A stretch of DNA of 64,000 nt from JADLHS01 sp049840435 (GTDB taxonomy: Bacteria > Verrucomicrobiota > Verrucomicrobiia > Limisphaerales > JADLHS01), in contig JASGKY010000042.1 in the NCBI GenBank assembly GCA_049840435.1, forward strand, positions 1-64,000, given 5' to 3'. The position numbers and the translations under genes were made by a program. The notes under the pieces are model-generated. The model did no database searches. It was not told the origin of the DNA and saw only the letters and a list, made by a program, of their open reading frames with translations. Of the stretch, positions 22,689 through 30,169 are shown piece after piece. The first letter of the stretch is position 1; every line of letters begins with the position of its first letter.

Positions 22689-22778
22689 TGGTGGGAAGTG
22701 CTGGTAATGCTCCAGTCGTCATCTTCCAGCGCTGTTTTGTGACGGCGGGTTTACAGACCGCGGGCTGGATCACTTCCC
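22689..22778 (-). tRNA. tRNA-Tyr(GUA) without a D arm
   Basis: Acceptor GGGAAGT/ACTTCCC, anticodon loop CTGTAAA, a 28-base variable arm closed by CGTCA/TGACG, T loop AGCATTA (G55), A73, CCA. Only nine bases (GATCCAGCC) stand where the D arm should be, and TCCAGC there can pair with GCTGGA inside the variable arm. Confidence 0.78.
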
Positions 22779-22788
22779 ATATAGATTT

Positions 22789-22861
22789 TGGTAGCGGGGG
22801 TGGGAGTTGCGCCCACGGAGGCAGAGCGTATGAGGCTCGCCTGAATCTCATTCTCCCCGCA
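22789..22861 (-). tRNA. tRNA-Met(CAU) b
   Basis: Acceptor GCGGGG/CCCCGC (position 1 unpaired, T-T), anticodon loop CTCATAC on GAGC/GCTC, T loop CGCAACT (C54, G55), A73, CCA. The unpaired 1-72 position is reminiscent of initiators but no G-C triplet precedes the loop. Confidence 0.75.
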
Positions 22862-22867
22862 GTGAAA

Positions 22868-22942
22868 TGGTGGAGTCGGTGGGTAATGCTCCCACATCAA
22901 CTTGCTTGCAAGGCAAGTGCATTGCTTGTCTGCCACGACCCC
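22868..22942 (-). tRNA. tRNA-Ala(UGC) with G3-U70
   Basis: Acceptor GGGGTCG/CGACTCC contains the G3-U70 wobble that alanyl-tRNA synthetase requires. Anticodon loop CTTGCAA on CTTGC/GCAAG, T loop AGCATTA (G55), A73, CCA. Confidence 0.9.
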
Positions 22943-22949
22943 AGAAAAA

Positions 22950-23023
22950 TGGCAGGCCGCCTCGGTGCTGCCCCGAGCGAACTGAGTTTTGGAGACTCTG
23001 CTGCGCAAGCTGGCGCGCGGCCT
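22950..23023 (-). tRNA. tRNA-Trp(CCA)
   Basis: Acceptor AGGCCGC/GCGGCCT, anticodon loop CTCCAAA, T loop GGCAGCA (G55), G73 as expected for bacterial Trp, CCA. It is the first gene of the island in transcription order. Confidence 0.86.
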
Positions 23024-23038
23024 GTGAGAAATGAAAGG

Positions 23039-23057
23039 AGCGCCATCACAGCGCTCA
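23039..23057 (-). other. Small hairpin in the array leader
   Basis: GAGCGC/GCGCTC with a seven-base loop, between the leader terminator and tRNA-Trp. It could be part of a leader structure. Confidence 0.4.
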
Positions 23058-23070
23058 ACTCTCGTGTGAA

Positions 23071-23104
23071 ATTAAAAGGGCCGGGAGCTTTGTGCTCCCG
23101 GCCC
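23071..23104 (-). terminator. Terminator-like hairpin directly upstream of the tRNA array
   Basis: Perfect 11-pair stem GGGCCGGGAGC/GCTCCCGGCCC, five-base loop, then TTTTAATTT on the minus strand. Only 47 bases separate it from the 5' end of tRNA-Trp. It either ends an upstream transcript or acts as an attenuator if the array promoter lies farther upstream. Confidence 0.75.
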
Positions 23105-23856
23105 ATGCCATTTCAATAAAGAACAAACACCTCCTGGTGATCTATTCGATCCCAGCCCGCGGATTCACGGCGGCTGTTTCGGTGTTTAGGGGCACACCTC
23201 CTCCGAAGCCCTTAAAATGTAAAAGCGTTCTAAATCGTCTCGGCGCGCGTAATCGCTCCGCGTGGATACACCACCTCGGTGGAACGCCATTGCATTCCTG
23301 CGCCTGAATTCGTTTGGCACTGTCCGACATCATCAAGACGTCACCTGGTTATCGTTCACAGACTGGTCACCTTTCGTTGCCGCCATTTCACCATCAGTTT
23401 CAGGGAAACAAAAAACCCTGCTTACACGGAGTAAGCAGGGTGTAGAAATCTTCCTTCGATTCGTTACCTGCTTACCTCCAGATTATCCATGTTCGCTTCG
23501 GGGCTTTGTCCGCGATACGACCTGGATAGCCCAAGGCTAAACGCACAACCTTGGCTTGACCGGCTATGACGGGTCGCTTTCGCGACCGCCATTGTCGGCC
23601 AAATCGTGGCTGTTATGTTCATGCAGTTTCTCATCGAACGTGCACAGGTTCTAACATCGAAGTGTAAAAGTGCCAACTTATACTTCGAGGGGGTGAGCTA
23701 TTTTAGATTCAAATATCCGTATTGATTGATGACAGATCACGAAAGCATGTGAACCAAATTGGTCAGCGCGTTTTTTGAGGGTGAAATTTGTGCTGGTGTT
23801 GACCTTTTCTGACTCACCTTTGGTATCTGGGCAAGAAATGCATTTCAATCAATAAA
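23105..23856. other. Leader/intergenic region upstream of the island
   Basis: No gene recognised. On the minus strand two AGGAGGTGT boxes (near 23126-23136 and 23189-23199) look like ribosome-binding sites but are followed only by very short frames, one of which runs into the hairpin at 23071-23104. A second terminator lies at 23408-23441. AT content rises between 23680 and 23860, where a promoter is likely, but I cannot pick convincing -35/-10 boxes. Confidence 0.4.
23408..23441 (-). terminator. Intrinsic terminator insulating the island from the right
   Basis: Perfect 11-pair stem ACCCTGCTTAC/GTAAGCAGGGT, five-base loop, followed on the minus strand by TTTTTTGTTT. It would stop minus-strand transcription arriving from the decayed genes to the right. 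Confidence 0.85.
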
Positions 23857-24090
23857 TTAAGGGTGTTTACGCGCTTTTCGCGAACATGCTAAAACAGTCA
23901 AAAATGCCTCAAAATCGACCTTCGGATCAGAGCCGATCCTGTCCAGCACCGCACCTGCGCCCGCCGTTTGTTCCGCCGCCGGCAGCAATTTTTCCTTCCA
24001 GAATCTGGCGGCAAGATCCCCCGCGTTGAATTTCTTGCTCGCCGCCGCCTCACGCACGGCTTCAGCGAGCGGATATGAAACGGCGGGAAC
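23857..24090 (-). pseudogene. C-terminal fragment of an unidentified protein
   Basis: A frame encodes about 75 residues with helical, plausible protein composition (FNAGDLAARFWKEKLL, KVDFEAFLTVLA) and ends at a normal stop, but has no start and no link in frame to the sequence above it. It is probably the tail of a gene deleted by the rearrangements that wrecked the neighbouring sacsin-like gene. Family unknown. Confidence 0.35.
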
Positions 24091-24150
24091 ACGACATACA
24101 GCGCGGCGAGGGCGACTACGGTCCTAAAGTGGTGCCAGCAGATGCTTGGA

Positions 24151-26092
24151 TCACCCAAAACTCATCATGGCAAGCGCAGGATGCAGCAGCCGCAGCCAGA
24201 TCTCAGTCTGGGGGCTTGGGCCGAAGAGCGCGCCGGAAGCGATGGCGGCGTCCCATTCATTCGGGTTGATGCGCCGATGCGCGCCGGTGCGGGAGACGCG
24301 CACGGGCAAGAGGGGAAGCTGGGCGACGCGCTCCCGAATGGCAGCCGTCAGGGAACCGGACTTGTGCAACTGGGTTAAAAAGGCATCGAGCCACTCGGCC
24401 GTTGCGGGTTCGCCTGCGGCAGGAAGTTCCACGCCATCCAACAATTGCAGAACCAGAGATTCGGGCCAGGCACAGACTTTCCCATCATGGAGGCCGGGCA
24501 AATCTCCGTTGCCATCCACGGTGACCAAGGCGACCTGCTGGCTCAATGCTGCCAGTTTCGGGATGCGAGCGAGAACCGGAGCAGCGTCGGAAATCCGGGG
24601 AATCAGGAACACGTCGTCATCGGTGGAAAGGAGCTCCCACGTTTCCTTCCCGGACCACCAGCGCGGACGCCATGCGTGGGATTGGCAAATCGTCTGCCGA
24701 AATGAGACCCAAGTTTGGGTTTGCTGGAAGGCGGAGGCCAGTTCCCGGCACTGAGCCTCGGGAAGTTGTTCCCGGCGGGCAAACGCTGCAAACGTATCCG
24801 GGAGAATGCCGAGTGCTCCCCGGCTGGCAAGGGTGCGATTCCATTCCACACAGACGCCCGTAGCGGTGGCTCCATTGTGGCGGAATTCCTCATCCAAGCC
24901 GTCAATACGCAAGCGCTCCGAGTCGAGGAAGAAAAACCCGTGGAGATTCAGCGTGATGGCGCGGCGGATGGTGGGCAACGCGACGCTCGTGACACCAGGC
25001 GGCTGTTTGCCGACGGGAAAGAAGACACACCAGCGGACATCAATGCGGCCAGCGGCGGCCTCCTGCCCCAACGAAGTCCAAGCGAGCAAGGCGGCGTAAT
25101 GCGGCTCACCTTTCACCGGGCAATTGGCCCGGCTGCGGTCACGAGTGCGCTGAACCACGCGCGGCCATTCGGGACTAGATTTGAGATCGGCGACGACATC
25201 GTCTGCCAGCCGGCCCGCAAAGCCGGTATAAAAAAGCGGTGTTTCGGTTTGATCCCGCAGGAGGGTTTGACCGCTGACTGGCGTGACGCCGGGTTGCGCA
25301 TCCGGAGGGGAACCCGTTTTTCCGGTTGGGGAAAATTCCAAACCAGAGACGGCTCGCCATTGCCGCTGGCGAGGGAGATGCGGATTTGCGTCAAGCTGCG
25401 CAAGGAAACCAGCGAAGGGGCGAGCATGCGGAGTTCGGTCGCGAGATGGTGAAGGAAGCGGGAGTCTTCACCCGGGTAACTGTCATGAAAACTTTCCGTG
25501 TCGTCACCATCCCGGGTGTGACTGGCACATCGTAAGGGAAACCAGAACGCCAGCCAGGGCTGATCGTCCGGATAGATGCGGGCGAGGTGTTCGCGAGCCA
25601 GTGTCAGATACGTGCCACCACCCTGCGCAAAGGCTTCGTCCCAATTCGTGTGCAACCAACCGTGCCACGGGTTGAAGAAATCCAAGATGTAGTTAGGCGC
25701 GGGCCAGCCTTGAGCGGGGTTTGTGCGCGCGATGATAAAGAACGCCTCGCACCAGGCGAACACGCTTTTGAGCCCCTTCCCGAAGCGGCCAATGGCCCGC
25801 TCCTCCGTGCCTTTGGTGCCGAGATTGATTTGCCGAATGGCCAGTCGATTTTCCGGAGAAAACGTGCCGTCGTTGACGACGAGCAAACCCGGACCGCGGA
25901 ACAGGGGGTGAGCGGCGGCGGGGTCACCGGAAACGTGCAGGATGTCCATCCGCGTTGCGCCGGAGTCCTCCGCGTTTTGGATCAGCTCCTTGAGAATGCT
26001 GCGCGAGACGCCATAACCTCGAAGCAAGTCACGAATGCTTTCAATGTCCGCCTCGGGCGAGTGGTGAATCAGCGCATTCAGGTTGAAACCGT
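24151..26092 (-). pseudogene. Sacsin-like GHKL ATPase, truncated and frameshifted
   Basis: The upstream part (26027 down to about 25330) matches the sacsin/HSP90-like ATPase N-domain: LKELIQNAEDSGATRMDI gives the GHKL N box, VVNDGTF a G1-like motif, and GRFGKGLKSVFAWCE the glycine-rich lid. Near 25330 the sensible sequence moves to another frame, which stays open to 24151 and carries a helical domain (VFLIPRISDA, WLDAFLTQLHKSG). There the frame stops abruptly. Sequence upstream of about 26092 changes to an unrelated plus-strand gene, so the true N-terminus may also be damaged. Such ATPases occur in defence islands; this copy appears dead. Confidence 0.6.
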
Positions 26093-26753
26093 GAGAGCCT
26101 CAAGACCACGAGCCAGCAAGCCAGCAATTCGAAGCTTCTTGCAGGATCTCAAGTATCCCATCCATTTCCTCGATTTCGAAACTTTCAGCCTACCAATTCC
26201 TCCGTTTGCCGGACTTCAACCATTCCAGAGAGTTCCTTTCCAGTTCTCGTTGCATATTCAGGCGTCACCTGACGTCGACCTTATTCACCACGAGTTCTTG
26301 GCAAGTGGAACAGGCGATCCCCGCCCTGAGTTTATGGAACAGTTGCGACGGATAGTTGTCCAAAAAGGGTCGCTGATTGCGTACAACGCTGCGTTTGAAC
26401 AGGGAGTGTTACGCGAGTGCGCAAATGCGTTGCCGGCGTTTCAACCGTGGGTCGCCAGCCTCGAACCAAGGTTCATCGACTTGCTCAAACCGTTTCGAGC
26501 TTTCCGATACTACAACCCGGTGCAGCACGGCAGCGCCTCCATGAAGGCCGTACTTCCGGCCCTGACCGGCCGAGGTTACGAGGACCTCGCAATTCGGGAT
26601 GGTGACACGGCCAGCAGGGAGTACTTGCGCGTGACCTTTGGAAAACCGGAGCCGGGCGAGCGAGAACGAGTATGCCATCAACTTGAAAAGTATTGCGGAG
26701 TGGACACCTTTGGCATGTGGCAGATTGTTTCAGCTCTTCGCAACCTTATCTGA
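26093..26753 (+). pseudogene. DUF2779-domain protein, 5'-truncated
   Basis: About 220 residues read as the C-terminal DUF2779 domain: IHFLDFETFSLPIPPF at the start (the acidic DFE of a DEDD-type exonuclease-like fold), LIAYNAAFEQGVLRE in the middle and YCGVDTFGMWQIV at the end. Full proteins are about 500 residues with an N-terminal nuclease-like part. Here the frame before 26093 is antisense to the sacsin-like gene and makes no sense, so the 5' half was lost at a junction. Open to the stop at 26753. Confidence 0.6.
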
Positions 26754-26946
26754 AGTCTTCCTTCGCGGCAGAATTAGATGGCTTCTCAATTCCGAGCTTC
26801 AAAGGACTCATTATTTCCGGCGCAAACCCAGAGGTATCACCGCCAGAACGCTTGGGTATGGCCGCGAGGAATTTAACGCAATTCGTGGCCGGGAACGGCC
26901 AAACCCATAGGTTAAGTCACACGCGCCGAGGCGCGGTGGGAAGAGA

Positions 26947-27022
26947 TGGGGTGACCAACGGGATTCGAACCCGCAACAACCAGAATCACAATCTGGGACT
27001 CTACCATTGAGCTATGGTCACC
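26947..27022 (-). tRNA. tRNA-His(GUG), ordinary chromosomal form
   Basis: Acceptor GTGACCA/TGGTCAC with an extra 5' G and C73, the classic His identity pair, anticodon loop TTGTGAT on CCAGA/TCTGG, T loop TTCGAAT, CCA encoded. D loop has GG. It is a direct contrast to the variant tRNA-His at 21.63 kb. Confidence 0.95.
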
Positions 27023-27156
27023 AGCCGACGGGCAGACTAGATTTCCCGCACCGTTCGGTCAAGTTTTCCCTCAAGCAAAACCCGGTTGTTCCCTCAACAT
27101 ACGTAGCAACGAAAGGTGAAAATCGGCTTGTTGAGGGGGAAAACCGCCTAGTGGAG

Positions 27157-27233
27157 TGGTGCGCGTGGCGGGGGTCGAACCCACAACCTTCGGCTTCGGA
27201 GGCCGACACTCTATCCAATTGAGCTACACGCGC
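27157..27233 (-). tRNA. tRNA-Arg(CCG), ordinary chromosomal form
   Basis: Acceptor GCGCGTG/CACGCGC, D loop with GG, anticodon loop CTCCGAA on TCGGC/GCCGA, T loop TTCGACC, A73, CCA encoded. Confidence 0.95.
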
Positions 27234-27351
27234 AACTCAGAGGAGAATACGCAGCCCACTGACCCGGCTCAATGTGTTTTTATCCACAGTTCGGCTGAAA
27301 TAGCCGGTGGTTGAATTTACTTCCCTCAACTTTTCGTCCAAGCTCGCCACA

Positions 27352-28650
27352 ATGCACTTGGTGCAAATCACCCCCGGCGCGGGCGCGATGTATTGCGGGA
27401 ACTGTTTCCGCGACAACGCCCTCGTCCGCGAACTGCGTCACCTCGGCCACGAGGTGACCATGGTACCGCTTTATCTTCCGCTCACCTTGGATGAAACGGA
27501 CGAAAGCGCCACTACCCCGATCTTCTTCGGCGGCATCAGCGTTTATCTCGAACAAAAATCCAGCCTGTTCCAACGTGCTCCCCAATGGCTGCGCCGCCTG
27601 CTTGCTTCGCGCAAGCTGCTCAAATGGGCCGGCTCCCGCGCTGCCAAGACGAAAGCTGCCGAGGTCGGCGACATGATGCTCTCGATGCTGCGTGGCGAGG
27701 AAGGCCGACAGGCGCGCGAACTGGATGAACTCATCGCTTGGCTTAAAACCCAAACGCATCCCGACGTGGTCTGCTTGTCAAACGCACTGCTCGTCGGCTT
27801 GGCGCGAAAAATCAAAACCGACTTGCACACCAAGGTCGTCGTAACGCTGCAAGGAGAGGATGCGTTTCTCGATGGGCTGCCAGACTCACATCGCGAACCC
27901 GCATGGCAACTGCTACGGGCGCGGTGCGCCGACGTGGATCATTTTATCGCCCCCAGCCGCTATTTCGCGGATTTGATGATCCGACGGCTCAGCCTGCCGC
28001 CCGAAAAAGTCTCGGTTGTTTACAACGGCATCAGCTTGGAGGGTTACGAGACCCCAAAGTCCAAAGTCCAAAGTCAGGCAGCGCCCGTCCTCGGTTATCT
28101 CGCGCGAATGTGCAAAGAGAAGGGCTTGGACACGTTGGTCGAAGCGTTCATCCACCTGAAGCAACGCGGCACCGTCCCTCGGCTCAAGCTGCAAATCGGC
28201 GGCAGTTGTGGACCAGGCGATGAACCCTTTGTGCAGGCCCTGCGCAAACGCTTGGCCGCAGCCGGCTACATCGGTGAAGTTGCCTTCTTTCCAAATTTGT
28301 CGCGGGCCGAGAAAATCGATTTTCTCCGCGGCCTCAGTGTGTTTTCGGTGCCGGCGCTCTACGGCGAAGCGTTCGGGCTTTATCTCATCGAAGCGTGGGC
28401 AGCGGGTGTTCCGATAGTGCAACCGCACCACGCGGCCTTCCCGGAATTAGTAGCCATGACTGGAGGCGGATTGATTAGCGCGCCGGACGCAAGATCCCTC
28501 GCCGATCAAATCGAAACCCTCCTGCTCAATCCTGAGCAAGCGCTCGCGCTCGCGCAAACCGGTCAACGCGCCGTCTGGGAACGCTTTACCACGCTGGCGA
28601 TGGCCCAGGAAACCTTGCGCGTTTTTGAAATCGTAAAGGGCCGGTCTTAG
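27352..28650 (+). CDS. GT4-family glycosyltransferase
   Basis: From the ATG at 27352 (MHLVQITPGAG) the protein has 432 residues and a GT-B fold. The N-terminal domain carries the Gly-rich acceptor loop GAGAMYCGNCFRD. The C-terminal domain has VVYNGISLEGY, LGYLARMCKEKGLDTLVEA and the GT4 donor motif GEAFGLYLIEAWAAGVP, with two Glu spaced seven residues apart. Such enzymes transfer sugars from nucleotide sugars to lipids, glycans or small molecules. Acceptor unknown. The earlier in-frame ATG at 27307 would add 15 residues without family character. A thioesterase gene follows after 15 bases and may be co-transcribed. Confidence 0.85.
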   Translation: MHLVQITPGAGAMYCGNCFRDNALVRELRHLGHEVTMVPLYLPLTLDETDESATTPIFFGGISVYLEQKSSLFQRAPQWLRRLLASRKLLKWAGSRAAKTKAAEVGDMMLSMLRGEEGRQARELDELIAWLKTQTHPDVVCLSNALLVGLARKIKTDLHTKVVVTLQGEDAFLDGLPDSHREPAWQLLRARCADVDHFIAPSRYFADLMIRRLSLPPEKVSVVYNGISLEGYETPKSKVQSQAAPVLGYLARMCKEKGLDTLVEAFIHLKQRGTVPRLKLQIGGSCGPGDEPFVQALRKRLAAAGYIGEVAFFPNLSRAEKIDFLRGLSVFSVPALYGEAFGLYLIEAWAAGVPIVQPHHAAFPELVAMTGGGLISAPDARSLADQIETLLLNPEQALALAQTGQRAVWERFTTLAMAQETLRVFEIVKGRS

Positions 28651-28665
28651 GCTTACCCTTTCCGC

Positions 28666-29106
28666 ATGGCTTATCAGTTCAAGATTCGCCGCCTCGTGGA
28701 ATTCAGCGACACGGACATGGCGGGCATTGTCCATCACGCGGTGTTTTACCGGTATATGGAATCCGCCGAGCACGCCTTCTTCCGCTCGCTAGGGATGACG
28801 GTTGCCCCGCCCAAGACGGCTTCCTCGGTCGGCTGGCCGCGCGTTCATACGGAAGCCGATTTTTCCGCCCCGCTCCGTTTTGAGGACGAGGTGGAAATTC
28901 AGCTCCTCGTCGCCGAGAAAAAATCGAAAGCCCTCACCTATGCCTTCCGGCTGCGCAAACTGAATGCCCCCAAACCCTATGAAGTCGCCCGCGGCAAGAT
29001 CACCGTGGTGTGCATCAAAATGATCAACGGCGTGATGAAGGCAACCAACATTCCCAAAGCCATCGCGGATAAGATTCAAGTCGCCCCAGCCCGACTGCTC
29101 AAGTGA
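28666..29106 (+). CDS. 4HBT-type acyl-CoA thioesterase
   Basis: A 146-residue hotdog-fold protein with the active-site segment FSDTDMAGIVHHAVFYRYME (14-33), whose Asp is the 4-hydroxybenzoyl-CoA thioesterase nucleophile/base, and a FEDEVEIQL strand. The family (YbgC/4HBT) hydrolyses acyl-CoA thioesters. It has the usual length. It follows the glycosyltransferase closely and converges with a lipoprotein gene (3-base gap). Confidence 0.87.
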   Translation: MAYQFKIRRLVEFSDTDMAGIVHHAVFYRYMESAEHAFFRSLGMTVAPPKTASSVGWPRVHTEADFSAPLRFEDEVEIQLLVAEKKSKALTYAFRLRKLNAPKPYEVARGKITVVCIKMINGVMKATNIPKAIADKIQVAPARLLK

Positions 29107-29109
29107 GTT

Positions 29110-29511
29110 TTACTCTGGCGGCTTGGGCAGAGTGCGCCAGTTGGTGACTTCGCCATTTTGGAACACCACCTCGGCACTGATGTAGCCCCGGATATCGTAA
29201 TCGTAGTTCGGCGTGCGAGCGCGATATGGCCAATAACGGGTTTCCTCCATGTAACTGCCTTGATAAAGCCACGTCGTGACGGCGCCACGTTGATCTTCCA
29301 TGTGCAGCACCTGTGAAGGCTTGCCCCACGCGATATACACCGCATCTTGAGACATCCCCCGCCGGATCTGGCCTTGGTCCACCAAAGTCTTCATCTCTGA
29401 TGATAGCAACGCGTAGGCGGAAGCTCGCTCGCGGTGCCGGGATTCAATCGAACTGGTGGCGCAACCCGTCAACAGCGCAACGGCAAGCAAAAGACACAAA
29501 CTTTGTTTCAC
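29110..29511 (-). CDS. Small lipoprotein of unknown function
   Basis: Starting at the GTG at 29511 the protein has a signal peptide with lipobox LLTGC. An ATG start ten codons earlier at 29541 is possible but puts charged and Cys residues ahead of the hydrophobic core. The mature part resembles SmpA/OmlA-like or outer-membrane assembly adaptors in size, with GQIRRGMSQDAVYIAWGKPSQV reminiscent of their helix-turn 'G(M)t..eV...lG.P' segment. Ends with LPKPPE. About 133 residues. Confidence 0.65.
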   Translation of the reverse strand: MKQSLCLLLAVALLTGCATSSIESRHRERASAYALLSSEMKTLVDQGQIRRGMSQDAVYIAWGKPSQVLHMEDQRGAVTTWLYQGSYMEETRYWPYRARTPNYDYDIRGYISAEVVFQNGEVTNWRTLPKPPE

Positions 29512-29611
29512 GCAGATTCGACGATAACAAGCACACGACATTCAGTCTCGCAGAAAACTTGGCCGACAATCGAATTGCTGGCGCTGGGGTTCGTCGTTAC
29601 AGTCGCGCATT

Positions 29612-30163
29612 ATGAACTGGATCACCTATGCATTGCTCACCGTCGCCTCGTGGGGCGTTTACGGCGTCCTCCTCCACAAGGGGCGCGGCAATATGCCCAT
29701 GGGGCCAGAAACTGCCCATGCGGGACTCAAGGCTTTCCTGTTTGTCTGCCTCGTGTACGCGTTGATCGGGGTGGCAACACTTGCCCTCCTAAAACTGCGT
29801 GGCAGCAATTGGAGCTTCACGAGCGGTGGCGTTCAGTGGAGTTTGATCGCTGGTAGCGCGGGCGCCATTGGCGCCTTTACGCTGGTACTGGCGCTCGGCG
29901 CCGCGGTACCAATCTTCAAAGGGGCCGCAGCAGCCGCAGTAATGCCCATCGTCTTCGCAGGCGCACCAATCGTAAACACCATCGTCGCCATGTGCGTGCA
30001 TCCGCCCGCAGGAGGGTTCAAATCCTTACCGTTACCATTCGTGCTGGGCTGTATAATGGCGGCTGTCGGCGCATTCTTAGTGGCGAAATTTGCGCCGTCG
30101 AATACCGGCCCAGCGCCCGCCCCGGCCGCCCAACCTGCAGCGGTCACTCCGCCCGCAAAGTAA
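29612..30163 (+). CDS. DMT/EamA-like integral membrane protein
   Basis: 183 residues with about five predicted membrane helices (WITYALLTVASWGVYGVLL, LKAFLFVCLVYALIGVATLA, SAGAIGAFTLVLALGAA, AAAAVMPIVFAGAPIVNTIVA, FVLGCIMAAVGAFLVAKF) and a Pro/Ala-rich C-terminal tail. Half the size of a ten-helix EamA transporter, so it may dimerise. The AVMPIVFAGAPIVN segment resembles the second half of drug/metabolite transporters. The PaaK-like gene starts six bases later. Confidence 0.65.
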   Translation: MNWITYALLTVASWGVYGVLLHKGRGNMPMGPETAHAGLKAFLFVCLVYALIGVATLALLKLRGSNWSFTSGGVQWSLIAGSAGAIGAFTLVLALGAAVPIFKGAAAAAVMPIVFAGAPIVNTIVAMCVHPPAGGFKSLPLPFVLGCIMAAVGAFLVAKFAPSNTGPAPAPAAQPAAVTPPAK

Positions 30164-30169
30164 GCCTCC

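Noticed and set aside
15178..23023. Dozens of open frames on both strands across the tRNA blocks
   Set aside because: They overlap well-folded tRNA genes, share short repeated peptides such as LAPA/TRTC created by T-arm sequence, and have no start signals or family motifs.
15178..23023. CRISPR array
   Set aside because: Regularly spaced units are tRNAs of 72-92 bases with different bodies and 4-40-base gaps, not identical repeats with unique spacers.
23105..23140. Leader peptide upstream of the terminator
   Set aside because: The AGGAGG box is 18 bases from the nearest ATG and 13 from a TTG; too weak to call a gene.
23640..23700. Sigma-54 promoter upstream of the island (as for E. coli rtcBA)
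   Set aside because: TTGGCAC is present on the minus strand but the TTGC element at the right spacing is not.
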